From: Brevibacterium ravenspurgense
Lineage (GTDB): Bacteria; Actinomycetota; Actinomycetes; Actinomycetales; Brevibacteriaceae
Reading direction: 5' to 3'
Assembly (NCBI RefSeq): GCF_001584615.1
Contig: NZ_LQQC01000004.1
Span: forward strand, 95,006 to 159,005
Length of the DNA: 64,000 bases
Each line of letters opens with the position of its first letter. Position 1 is the first letter of the stretch. Shown one piece after another: positions 53,294-60,972 of this stretch. A program made the position numbers and the translations under genes. Under the pieces are notes generated by a model. That model saw only the letters and a list, made by a program, of their open reading frames with translations. It had not been told where the DNA came from and did no database searches.

Positions 53294-53998
53294 ATGAAGA
53301 TTCTGCGCACCGCGGGTGCTGTTCTTGCCGTGTTTGCCCTTGCTGGCTGCGGTTCGAGCCGGCCGTCAGTTGAAATTGCCCAGCCAGAGCAAGCCGAGAC
53401 GAGCCAGACTGAAAGCGGTCAAGAATCAGACTCCGGTCAGGAGCAATCTGATCCCAACGAGCCGATTCGCCCAACCGGTGGTGCTCCCGCGCCTAAGCAG
53501 CAGGACCAGAAACAGGCTCCAAAGAAATCGAAGAGCTCCGGCAGTGGCGGCTCCAGCAGTGGCGGCAATTCGCTCAACAGCTACTTCAAGGGCGGTAAAA
53601 AAGTCGGCACTGAGCCATTCCGTGAGGCAACCGGATATATCGGTGACGCGTACTACTTCCAGGCGCCTTCCAAAGTGCACTTCTGCATGATTTCGAAGGA
53701 CTATGTCGGCTGTCAGTCGAGCAACCCGCCGGCGAATGCTCCTTCGGTTCAGTATGCGGACGGCGAGCACGGCAAGCCGAACGGCATCGTCATGGAACAG
53801 GGGAGTAGGCCTGCGTTTCAGGGGCTCACCGACACTGCGTATATCAACAACTACAGCAGCTCGACGGTTGTCCTTCAGTACGGTCAGGTCCTCGAGGCCT
53901 ACGGTTTTAAGTGCACCACGAACGTCGATTCCGGTGTGATCTGCGTGCAGGGCTCCCACGGTTTCCAGTTCTCGTCGAAGAAGCACAAGATCCTCTGA
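53294..53998 (+). CDS. Secreted lipoprotein, paralogue of the previous gene
   Basis: The protein has 234 residues. The lipobox is FALAGC after MKILRTAGAVLAV. A longer Gln/Ser/Lys linker follows (about 30-95), then the same four-cysteine domain (KVHFCMISKDYVGCQ and FKCTTNVDSGVICVQG). Shared blocks are AYYFQAPS versus GYYFQTQS, PPANAPSVQYADGEHGKPN versus PPNAPEVQQADGGYGPAN, and LQYGQVLEAYGFKCTTN versus LGYGEVLDVKGFKCTTD. No named family was recognised. It has its own promoter-like hexamer. Confidence 0.82.
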   Translation: MKILRTAGAVLAVFALAGCGSSRPSVEIAQPEQAETSQTESGQESDSGQEQSDPNEPIRPTGGAPAPKQQDQKQAPKKSKSSGSGGSSSGGNSLNSYFKGGKKVGTEPFREATGYIGDAYYFQAPSKVHFCMISKDYVGCQSSNPPANAPSVQYADGEHGKPNGIVMEQGSRPAFQGLTDTAYINNYSSSTVVLQYGQVLEAYGFKCTTNVDSGVICVQGSHGFQFSSKKHKIL

Positions 53999-54014
53999 CG
54001 TCACCTCAATACCC

Positions 54015-54042
54015 CAACATATTAGCCAATGCTTATATGTTG
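54015..54042. promoter_or_regulatory. Palindromic operator 1 upstream of the metal ATPase
   Basis: CAACATATTAGC CAAT GCTTATATGTTG, with 11 of 12 arm positions paired. It resembles ArsR/SmtB-type metal-sensor sites (ATA...TAT). Confidence 0.7.
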
Positions 54043-54045
54043 TAA

Positions 54046-54079
54046 GGTGGACATATAAGCAAACGCTTATATGTCCACC
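54046..54079. promoter_or_regulatory. Palindromic operator 2, perfect 15-bp arms
   Basis: GGTGGACATATAAGC AAAC GCTTATATGTCCACC: every arm position pairs. Operator 1 shares the ACATAT-AAGC core. The ATG of the ATPase is 17 nt downstream, with AAGGAG between, so occupation would block transcription or the start region. Confidence 0.75.
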
Positions 54080-54096
54080 TTTTTAAGGAGTGCCTG

Positions 54097-56025
54097 ATGA
54101 CCGCCGCGTGCTGTGCAGCAGAAGCCCCCACCCGCCCCATCGTTCCCGGTGAAGAAATTGAGACGGCCCCCGCGTGGTGGCGTGACCCGGCTTTGCTGCC
54201 GTCGGTAATCTCGGGTGCGTTCCTCCTCGGCGGCTTTGCCTTCGGGTTTGCGGGCCAGGCGCTGATCGCGACCATCCTCGAATCCATTGCTCTGCTGGCT
54301 GGCGCGTGGACTTTCGTGCCGGGAGCCCTGAGGGGAGTGGCGCGCGGCAAGATCGGCGTCAGCCTGCTCATGACGATCGCAGCGGTCGGTGCCGTTGCAC
54401 TTGGTCATGTTGCCGAGGCGGCTGCGCTGGCGTTCCTCTTCTCCCTTGCCGAGGCGCTGGAAGACCGCGCGATGGACCGCGCCAAAGCGGGACTGCGGGA
54501 ACTGCTTTCCCTGGTTCCGCAGACCGCCCGGGTGATGCACGGCGAAGAAGTCCACACGGTTCCCGTGGCGAACCTTCGTGAAAACGACCGCCTGATCATC
54601 GGTGCTGGTGATCGGATCGCAACCGACGGCGTGATCGTTGAAGGCCAGTCGCACATTGACACCTCGGCCGTTACCGGTGAGTCAATCCCGGTGGCGGCGG
54701 CAGCAGGCGACGAGGTGGCGGCAGGAACCGTCAACGGCTCGGGTTCGCTCGTGGTCAGGGCAACTGCGGATGGTCGGGACAACTCGCTTACGCAGATCGT
54801 TGCTCTTGTTGAGCAGGCGCATGCCCGCAAGGGCTCACGAGCCCGGCTGGCAGACCGAATCGCCCGTCCGCTTGTGATGATTTCACTCATTGCCGCGGCC
54901 TTCGTTGCAGTGTTCGGCTTCATCATCGGAGATCCGTGGACATGGGTTGAGCGCGCACTCATTGTGCTTGTCGCTGCCTCGCCGTGTGCGCTCGCCATTG
55001 CGGTGCCGGTGACCGTCATCAGCGCCATCGGCTCGGCATCAAAATTCGGCATCGTCATCAAATCCGGTGCGGCCTTTGAACGCTTCGGCGCTGTGGAACA
55101 GGTGGCCTTCGACAAGACCGGCACCCTGACCAACGGACACCCGGAGGTTGCGGAGGTGCGCACGGCCGGGGAAATAACCGAGGCTCAGGTTGTGGCGTGG
55201 GCTGCCGCGGTCGAGGCGACAAGCACACATCCGCTGGCCGAGGCAATCGCTGCGGCGGCGCCCGCTGCTCCTGCGGCCGCTGACATCATTGAAGAAGCAG
55301 GCCATGGCATTCGCGGGACCGTCCAGGGCACAGCTGTTCGTGTGGGCAGCCCGCGCTGGATCAACCCGGGCGGCCTCAGCGCTGATGCTGAAGAGCTCGC
55401 CGAAGCCGGTATGACGGTTGTGGTTGTTGAAGCTGACGGTGAGGTTGCCGGACTTATCGGTGCCCGTGATGAGCTGCGGTCGGAAGCGAAAGAGACAATC
55501 GCGATGCTTGCCGAAGAGGGCGTCAATACAATCATGCTCACCGGCGATAACCGTCGCACCGCCCAGGCGATTGCTGCGGCCGCAGGCATTGACGAAGTGC
55601 GTGCTGAACAGCTTCCGGCCGATAAGGCGGCAGCTATTGCCGGGCTGAATGAAGGGCGGCCAACCGCGATGGTCGGCGATGGCATCAACGATGCTCCTGC
55701 GCTGGCCACCGCAACGGTCGGCATCGCGATGGGCGCCACCGGTTCGGCTGCAGCGGTGGAGTCAGCTGACATCGCACTGACGGGGCGCGACCTTCGGCTG
55801 ATTCCGGCAGCCCTCGCACATGCCCGCCGCGGCCGGAAGATTATGACTGTCAACATCGCCCTGTCGCTGGCGACTGTCCTTGCGCTGTTCCCGATCGCTG
55901 TCTTCGGTGTGCTCAACCTCGCCGGGGTGGTGCTGGTTCACGAACTCGTTGAGATCATCGTCATTCTCAACGGTGTGCGAGCTGCTCGCGTGGGTCGGAA
56001 GTACCGCGGCATCGCTGCGCAGTAA
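54097..56025 (+). CDS. P1B-type heavy-metal transporting ATPase
   Basis: The protein has 642 residues. Visible motifs in order are TGES loop AVTGESIPV (about residue 195), the SPC transport motif AASPCALAIAVPV (about 290), the phosphorylation loop DKTGTLTNGHPE (about 340), the HP locus STHPLAEA, and GDGINDAPALA (about 530). It has six to eight helices. SPC, rather than CPC, with HELVE in the last helix suggests a P1B-4-like zinc, cobalt or iron exporter. A cysteine pair (TAACCAAE) sits at the N-terminus but there is no HMA domain. Regulated by the two palindromes upstream. Confidence 0.88.
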   Translation: MTAACCAAEAPTRPIVPGEEIETAPAWWRDPALLPSVISGAFLLGGFAFGFAGQALIATILESIALLAGAWTFVPGALRGVARGKIGVSLLMTIAAVGAVALGHVAEAAALAFLFSLAEALEDRAMDRAKAGLRELLSLVPQTARVMHGEEVHTVPVANLRENDRLIIGAGDRIATDGVIVEGQSHIDTSAVTGESIPVAAAAGDEVAAGTVNGSGSLVVRATADGRDNSLTQIVALVEQAHARKGSRARLADRIARPLVMISLIAAAFVAVFGFIIGDPWTWVERALIVLVAASPCALAIAVPVTVISAIGSASKFGIVIKSGAAFERFGAVEQVAFDKTGTLTNGHPEVAEVRTAGEITEAQVVAWAAAVEATSTHPLAEAIAAAAPAAPAAADIIEEAGHGIRGTVQGTAVRVGSPRWINPGGLSADAEELAEAGMTVVVVEADGEVAGLIGARDELRSEAKETIAMLAEEGVNTIMLTGDNRRTAQAIAAAAGIDEVRAEQLPADKAAAIAGLNEGRPTAMVGDGINDAPALATATVGIAMGATGSAAAVESADIALTGRDLRLIPAALAHARRGRKIMTVNIALSLATVLALFPIAVFGVLNLAGVVLVHELVEIIVILNGVRAARVGRKYRGIAAQ

Positions 56026-56076
56026 CGCGCAGGTTCGGCTCCTGTTGGATTGACTGACGAGGTGGAGCGCAAGCAC

Positions 56077-56105
56077 GTGGGCCCCGGAATGTTTCCGGGG
56101 CCCAC
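56077..56105. terminator. Bidirectional terminator between the ATPase and phosphatase genes
   Basis: GTGGGCCCCGGAA ATG TTTCCGGGGCCCAC; one mismatch at the loop edge. Confidence 0.75.
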
Positions 56106-56146
56106 CGTGTGACTGTCTGTCAGTATGCTGTCAGATCAACCTGGTT

Positions 56147-58036
56147 TCAGGCATCCGTCGTTTCGCGCTTGCGTCGACCTGCGACGACAGCGGCGGTACC
56201 GGCTGCCAGCAGGCCTGCCGCAATTGCGGCAGCCGTGCCGATTTCAGTACCCGTGCGGGGGAGTGAACCGCCAGTGTTCGAGCTGCTGCCCGCAGCGGCA
56301 GGTGCCTCTGAAGGGTCGTCGTCCGTGTCAGCCGATGCGTTGTCGTTTTCGGTCTGCTCGCGGCCCTGTTCGTCGTCGCCCTGCTGTTCTTCCTTGCCCG
56401 GTTCTTCCGCGGGCTTGTCGGAAGCGCCGTCTTCAGGCTTTTCGCCGGGCTTGTCGGACGGGTCGTCGCTTGCTTCCTTCATAAGGTCGAAGGAAAGCTT
56501 CGCGACGTCGGTGTTGTCGATGTAGTCACCGCGAACGGGGTCAGTGCCCTTGACGTGGCCGTTGATGGTGTCAGCCCCTGCTCCCTTGGCGAAGAACGGA
56601 ACCAGGTGGTTGGTGTGCTGGGGCGAGTTCCAGCTGTCAATGGGGAGCGTGCCCTTCGTACCGGTCATCGGAGCCCACTGCTCAGTGGAAGCGGCGCCCT
56701 CTTCAGCCGGCGCGGGAGCGGCAGCTGCGGGAGCGGCATTACCTTCACCAGCTGCGCCATCGTCGGCAGCGCCATCAGTCGCACCGTCAGTTGCGCCGTC
56801 ATCAGCTCCGCCGTTCACTGCACCGTTGAGGTAGCCGGTTTCGTGGTCAGCGGTGACGATCACAAGGGTTTCTTCCCAGCTGGAGTTCTTTTCGACCCAT
56901 TCGGTGACAGCTTCGACCGACTTGTTGAAGTCGTCCATCTCTTCAATGTTGCCGACGGTGGCGTTGGCGTGGCCGGCCCAGTCGATTGCGCCGCCTTCGA
57001 TCATGGTGAAGAAGCCGTCTTCGTCCTGTGACAGGACATTCAGGGCCGCCTTGGTCATGTCCTCGAGCGACACGACGTCGTTCTTCTTTGCTTCGCCTGG
57101 CAGAGGAGCTTCGCCCTTGATCGGCTGGCCGTCGGTGCGGCCCTTGCCCTTGTTGCGCGGCTCAGCTTCTTCGAGGCTTGACCGGTTGAACTGCAGGGTT
57201 TCGGCAACCGGAGCAAGTCCGAAGAGTCGTTCGGGTACGTTTTCACCGCGAGCAATGGCTTCAATGCCCTTGGTGTCTTCAACGAAGGTTCGTCCCGAAC
57301 CGTCCTTCTGGAGACCTGCGTACTGCTCTTCCGTCAGCCAGGCCCATTCCGCCTCGCGCGGTTGGGCGTCATCGTCAAACTTCGGGTGGCCGGCACCCAT
57401 AATGACGTCAAGCGAACCGTCGATCATCTGCTGGGCGATCTTGTGGTTTTCCTTGCGGCTTTCAACGTGAGCGCCCCATGCGGCGGGGGTTGCGTGGCCG
57501 AAGGGCACAGAGGACACGACACCGGTTGCGCGTCCGGTTTCGTGGGCGTGTTCAGCGGCGTTCTTGATGGGGTTCTTGTCCCCGTCAACGCCCAGGTAGC
57601 CGTTGTGGGTCTTCTTCCCGGTGGCCAGTGCGGTGCCTGATGCCGCCGAGTCGGTGGGCTTGTTATTAGCCCAGTCGAAGTCACCCCAGGCGTCTTCGCT
57701 CTTGTACTCGGGGGAGTCGAGTGAGGGGTGCTTCATGGAAAGCTGCACGTCGAAGTTCTCATAGACCTGTGACGGCGTTTCCCCGTAGCCGTCCTGCTTC
57801 GTGATCTTGTCGCCAGCGCCGGGCTTGCCTTCAATCTGCCAGTTGGTCTTGCCGTTGTTGTAGAGGCTGGATACGTCAACGTGGTTGAAGCCCATGCCGT
57901 CGCCGATCATGATGATCACGTTGCGCGGTTCGGTCTGCGGTTCGGCCATGCCGGGCGCTGCGAAGCCCATGGAGCCGACCGCAGCGGCGGCGACTGCGCC
58001 GCCCAGTGCTCTGCGAGCGGTTGATGCGAAGCTCAT
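56147..58036 (-). CDS. Alkaline phosphatase with LPxTG cell-wall anchor
   Basis: The protein has 629 residues. The signal peptide ends near AAPGMAEPQ. The PhoA-type core has metal sites MIGDGMGFNHV, the nucleophile PTDSAASGTALATG, GGAIDWAGHAN, VTADHETGYLNG and QHTNHLVPFF. A low-complexity Ala/Gly/Asp insertion (about 410-450) breaks the core between ADHETG and the last metal motif. A Glu/Asp/Lys-Pro linker (about 520-580) precedes LPRTG, a hydrophobic stretch and a basic tail. Sortase would link it to the wall. Phosphate scavenging is likely. The ribosome site is GAAGGAA. Confidence 0.9.
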   Translation of the reverse strand: MSFASTARRALGGAVAAAAVGSMGFAAPGMAEPQTEPRNVIIMIGDGMGFNHVDVSSLYNNGKTNWQIEGKPGAGDKITKQDGYGETPSQVYENFDVQLSMKHPSLDSPEYKSEDAWGDFDWANNKPTDSAASGTALATGKKTHNGYLGVDGDKNPIKNAAEHAHETGRATGVVSSVPFGHATPAAWGAHVESRKENHKIAQQMIDGSLDVIMGAGHPKFDDDAQPREAEWAWLTEEQYAGLQKDGSGRTFVEDTKGIEAIARGENVPERLFGLAPVAETLQFNRSSLEEAEPRNKGKGRTDGQPIKGEAPLPGEAKKNDVVSLEDMTKAALNVLSQDEDGFFTMIEGGAIDWAGHANATVGNIEEMDDFNKSVEAVTEWVEKNSSWEETLVIVTADHETGYLNGAVNGGADDGATDGATDGAADDGAAGEGNAAPAAAAPAPAEEGAASTEQWAPMTGTKGTLPIDSWNSPQHTNHLVPFFAKGAGADTINGHVKGTDPVRGDYIDNTDVAKLSFDLMKEASDDPSDKPGEKPEDGASDKPAEEPGKEEQQGDDEQGREQTENDNASADTDDDPSEAPAAAGSSSNTGGSLPRTGTEIGTAAAIAAGLLAAGTAAVVAGRRKRETTDA

Positions 58037-58198
58037 TGCGTTCCTTCGACGTGGTTGTTGTGTGACTCAACAACCACATCGAACGCGAGTTGCAGGCCTC
58101 TGACCTCGGGTTATGTGCGAAGCGAGCGCAAAGTTAACTTCGGGTCAACGAGTCCATCGCTGACAGGGATTCGCTGGAAGAGCGCTTTGGTGTGCTGT

Positions 58199-58543
58199 TC
58201 AGGCTTCAACCGCTTCGTGTTCGCGCCTGCCCGCAACCACCGCCGCGGCCGCTGTCGTCAGCAGGCCGCCGGCGACGGCGGCCGCAACTGCGAGTTCGGT
58301 TGTCGTCTGCGGCAGCGAGCTCCCACTGCGGTCGTAGACAGCGCGAACGCTTTCGACATCGGGCGCGTTTCCGTAGAGCTTGGTAACGCTCGCCTCGGCC
58401 TCCGCTGCCGAGGTGCCGCTTGCCGTGATCTGCTCCGTCTGGTCCGGTGCCGCTGCTGCGGGTGCGGCAAAACCGGTGATGGTCAGGGCGGCAAAAACAG
58501 CCGTGCCGACAGTGATCTGGCGGGCGGTGTTCGCAAAGCTCAT
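58199..58543 (-). CDS. Small secreted protein with sortase-like C-terminus (LPQTT)
   Basis: The protein has 114 residues from the ATG at 58543 (GAGGAGTGC upstream). The signal peptide ends ATGFAAPAAAA-like after MSFANTARQITVG. The mature part is only about 45 residues (TEQITASGTSAAEAEASVTK). A C-terminal LPQTTTELAVAAAVAGGL segment and AAAVVAGRREHEAVEA tail closely resemble the phosphatase's sorting tail. The fifth sorting position is Thr, not Gly, so sortase processing is uncertain. It is in line with the phosphatase gene with a 163-nt gap and may be a cofactor or decoy (inference). Confidence 0.75.
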   Translation of the reverse strand: MSFANTARQITVGTAVFAALTITGFAAPAAAAPDQTEQITASGTSAAEAEASVTKLYGNAPDVESVRAVYDRSGSSLPQTTTELAVAAAVAGGLLTTAAAAVVAGRREHEAVEA

Positions 58544-58653
58544 GCAGCACTCCTCAGGATTCCGTATGCGAAGGGAGAGGCGGCGCGAAGCGCCGCAGCT
58601 ATTGCATGCCTTAAGAGTGGCGGGATGTTGGCCGGTGGTTGGACCGGCGGCAA

Positions 58654-58697
58654 GCCCGAGGTGAACGCGCGGACAATACCGCACGTTCACCTCGGGC
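58654..58697 (-). terminator. Terminator after the small multidrug export gene
   Basis: GCCCGAGGTGAACG / CGTTCACCTCGGGC, perfect 14-bp arms with a 16-nt loop. Confidence 0.7.
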
Positions 58698-58731
58698 CTG
58701 GTCTCGGTTGTAGGGCTTCTTGGGTAGAAAT

Positions 58732-59193
58732 TCAGCCCAGAAGGTTGAAGCCTGCGACTGTCAGAACTCCAAACAGTGCGCCCCATATGACGATGGAGAC
58801 AATCTGCCATCCGGCAACAGCATTGCGGGAGGCGCCAAAGGACACCATTGCCATCGATGTGATCTGGCTGGGCAGGACCGTCTGTCCCAGGAGGCTGACG
58901 CCGGGTACGCCCCAGCGGTCGAACATTTTTCTCAGGCGCTGCGTGCTGCGTTTGGGCTCACGCTTGGCGAAGCGGCTGCGCAGTTTGTGTGCACCGAAGA
59001 CCAGCAGAAGCATCGATGCTGTGTTGCCGATGACTGCGGCGGTGACCGCGACAACCGGGTGGACGCCGGCGATGATCCCAATTGTCGACCCGAAGTAGGA
59101 CTCGACGAACGGCAGTGCGGCAATGAGGATAACGCCGGCCCACCGCGCCCATTCGGGCAGTGACTGCGTGAAGTTCTGAAGTGCCTCGATCAT
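58732..59193 (-). CDS. Small multidrug export-type membrane protein (Sm_multidrug_ex)
   Basis: The protein has 153 residues. Four helices are seen: about 15-45 (VILIAALPFVESYFGSTIGI), 48-68 (VTAAVIGNTASMLLLVFGAH), a cytosolic basic segment 70-95, then 98-115 and 125-148. The ordering and the PFVES and GVSLLGQTVLPSQITSM motifs fit a DedA-like/small-multidrug-export family. Substrate unknown. It is divergent from the TetR gene, which likely represses it. Confidence 0.78.
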   Translation of the reverse strand: MIEALQNFTQSLPEWARWAGVILIAALPFVESYFGSTIGIIAGVHPVVAVTAAVIGNTASMLLLVFGAHKLRSRFAKREPKRSTQRLRKMFDRWGVPGVSLLGQTVLPSQITSMAMVSFGASRNAVAGWQIVSIVIWGALFGVLTVAGFNLLG

Positions 59194-59215
59194 GATTCCT
59201 CCCGGCTTGGTACGG

Positions 59216-59249
59216 TGTGCTAGTTCAGTGTACTAGCACGATGTACTAG
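59216..59249. promoter_or_regulatory. Triplicated TetR-type operator
   Basis: TGTGCTAG at 59216, TGTACTAG at 59229 and 59242, a 13-bp period. CTAGT N7 ACTAG (59220-59236) is also an inverted repeat. It lies between the divergent export gene and the tetR gene. Confidence 0.6.
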
Positions 59250-59300
59250 ACTGTCAACAGCTGAATGGTGCAATGCTTCAGGCAAGGGATGGGAGTTGGA

Positions 59301-59885
59301 ATGAGCGATCGGCGTGAGCAGATTCTTGAAGCGGCACTGCAGTTGGCGAACGAGAGCGGGCCTGGGGCGCTCAGCGTGCGTGCGGTAGCCGAGCGCGCGG
59401 GGATCGGGGCAAGTACTCTTCGCTACTACTTTCCAGCGCAGAGCGATCTTGCGTTTGCCGTATCGGAGCGAATGATGCTGCGCACGGTTCCCGACCTCAA
59501 CATCGAAGATTCGACATTGCCCCCGCGGCAGCGACTCGTGGAGTGCGCGATGCAGTTTCTGCGGCCGAGTGCTGACGAGGCTCCGTATCTGGTCAGCGTC
59601 TGGGCGGAGCAGATCGGCGCGGGATTCGGGCTCAGTGCAGACGAGACTTCGAGGCGCCTTTTGGAGCGGCTGTATCGGCTGGGCATCGGTCGTTTTGAGG
59701 CCTGGCTGGGCGTCCTTGCCTCAGAAGGGCACGTGGACGAAGGCGAGGTTGTCCAAGCGGCTTCGATCCTCTCGGCTGCCTGTGACGGCTTCATGTTGCA
59801 GCTGGCAGCCGGGGAGGCTGATCTTGAAGAGGTGCGCTCGCGCCTGGAAGGGCTGTGCGCTCTGATCGTGCCCTATGGGCATTGA
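59301..59885 (+). CDS. TetR-family transcriptional regulator
   Basis: The protein has 194 residues from the ATG at 59301. The HTH is REQILEAALQLANESGPGAL, then SVRAVAERAGIGASTLRYYF, typical of the family. The ligand domain is about 65-190 and ends LEEVRSRLEGLCALIV. It likely controls the divergent small-multidrug gene and perhaps itself, through the repeats upstream. The ligand is unknown. Confidence 0.9.
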   Translation: MSDRREQILEAALQLANESGPGALSVRAVAERAGIGASTLRYYFPAQSDLAFAVSERMMLRTVPDLNIEDSTLPPRQRLVECAMQFLRPSADEAPYLVSVWAEQIGAGFGLSADETSRRLLERLYRLGIGRFEAWLGVLASEGHVDEGEVVQAASILSAACDGFMLQLAAGEADLEEVRSRLEGLCALIVPYGH

Positions 59886-59930
59886 CGGTCCGTATGGCGA
59901 GTCCACAGGCCGCACTGCCGTGAAATCGGA

Positions 59931-59942
59931 GATGATTGGGTC
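59931..59942 (+). promoter_or_regulatory. -10-like hexamer GATGAT, leaderless geometry
   Basis: GATGAT, 6 nt (TGGGTC), ATG. Confidence 0.4.
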
Positions 59943-60875
59943 ATGACAGCGATTGACCACTTCCTTTCCAACGACAACGGCAAAGGCTCCTTCAGCGCCG
60001 ACATCGAACCCGTCCTCAGGATCAAGCCCGGCACCGGCGAAACCATCGGCTTTGAAACTGACGACGAGGTCTACGACCAGCTGTACGAAGGCAAAACCCT
60101 CGACCAGATCACAGCACAGATCAACCCCGTCACCGGCCCGGTTTACGTCGAAGGCGCAGAACCCGGCGACACCCTGGCCGTCCACATCCACGACATCGAG
60201 CTGACCGAGTTCGGCTACTCGGTGTATCTGCCCGGTGCTGGAGCCTTGGCAGAGCGCATGGGCCAGGACCAGATGGCCCGCCGCATCCCCGTAAAGGACG
60301 GCAAGGTCACGCTGCTCAACGGTGTGGAGGTCGATGCCCTGCCGATGATTGGCTGCATCGGCACCGCCCCTGCAGAAGGCGAAGGCTCAGTTGTTATGCC
60401 CAGCTTTGCCGGTGGCGGCAACATGGACCTCACGGATGCTAAACCCGGTTCGACCGTCTACCTGCCTGTAGACGTGCCCGGTGCGCTGCTGTCAATCGGC
60501 GACATCCACGCCATCATGTCCCGCGGTGAATCCAGCTTCGTCGCAATCGAAGCGCAGGGCACGGCCATCGTGTCCGTCGACCTCATCAAGGGTGTGAAGC
60601 ACCGCGCTCCGCGAATTGAAACAGAGGACGAATGGATCTTCATCGGCCTGGGCAATCCCGTACAGGAATCCATCCAGCGAGGGTACGAAGACGTCTTCGA
60701 CTTCCTCGTTGAAGACAACGGCTATTCGCGTGAAGACGCCTACGTCGTTATGAGCGCTCTTGCACATTCAGAGCTGGGCGGGCCCACCGGTTCGGAAGAT
60801 CCCGACCCGCTGCACCCGTTCACAGCAATCGGCGCAGTCACTGTCCACCGCCTGCCGAAGTCACTGCTCAAGTGA
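59943..60875 (+). CDS. Acetamidase/formamidase family hydrolase
   Basis: The protein has 310 residues. Family blocks are PVTGPVYVEGAEPGDTLAVH, GCIGTAPAEGEGSVVMPSFA, then GGNMDLTDAKPGSTVYLPVD and VPGALLSIGDIHAIMSRGES. The C-terminus carries GVKHRAPRIETEDEWIFIGLG. It hydrolyses short-chain amides such as formamide or acetamide to the acid and ammonia. Metal binding is expected from the GDIHA motif. No amide-permease or urea gene is beside it, so its substrate is open. Confidence 0.9.
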   Translation: MTAIDHFLSNDNGKGSFSADIEPVLRIKPGTGETIGFETDDEVYDQLYEGKTLDQITAQINPVTGPVYVEGAEPGDTLAVHIHDIELTEFGYSVYLPGAGALAERMGQDQMARRIPVKDGKVTLLNGVEVDALPMIGCIGTAPAEGEGSVVMPSFAGGGNMDLTDAKPGSTVYLPVDVPGALLSIGDIHAIMSRGESSFVAIEAQGTAIVSVDLIKGVKHRAPRIETEDEWIFIGLGNPVQESIQRGYEDVFDFLVEDNGYSREDAYVVMSALAHSELGGPTGSEDPDPLHPFTAIGAVTVHRLPKSLLK

Positions 60876-60908
60876 TCCAGTGAGCGTTGCCTGCAGCGTG
60901 AATAAGCC

Positions 60909-60945
60909 AGCGGCCGGGTTCTGGAAATCGAGAGCTCGGCCGCTG
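60909..60945. terminator. Bidirectional terminator between amidase and siderophore genes
   Basis: CAGCGGCCG / CGGCCGCTG outer stem plus AGAGC inner symmetry, followed by TGCTTTTTC on the plus strand. Confidence 0.7.
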
Positions 60946-60972
60946 TGCTTTTTCAAACTGTGAGCGTCTGCC

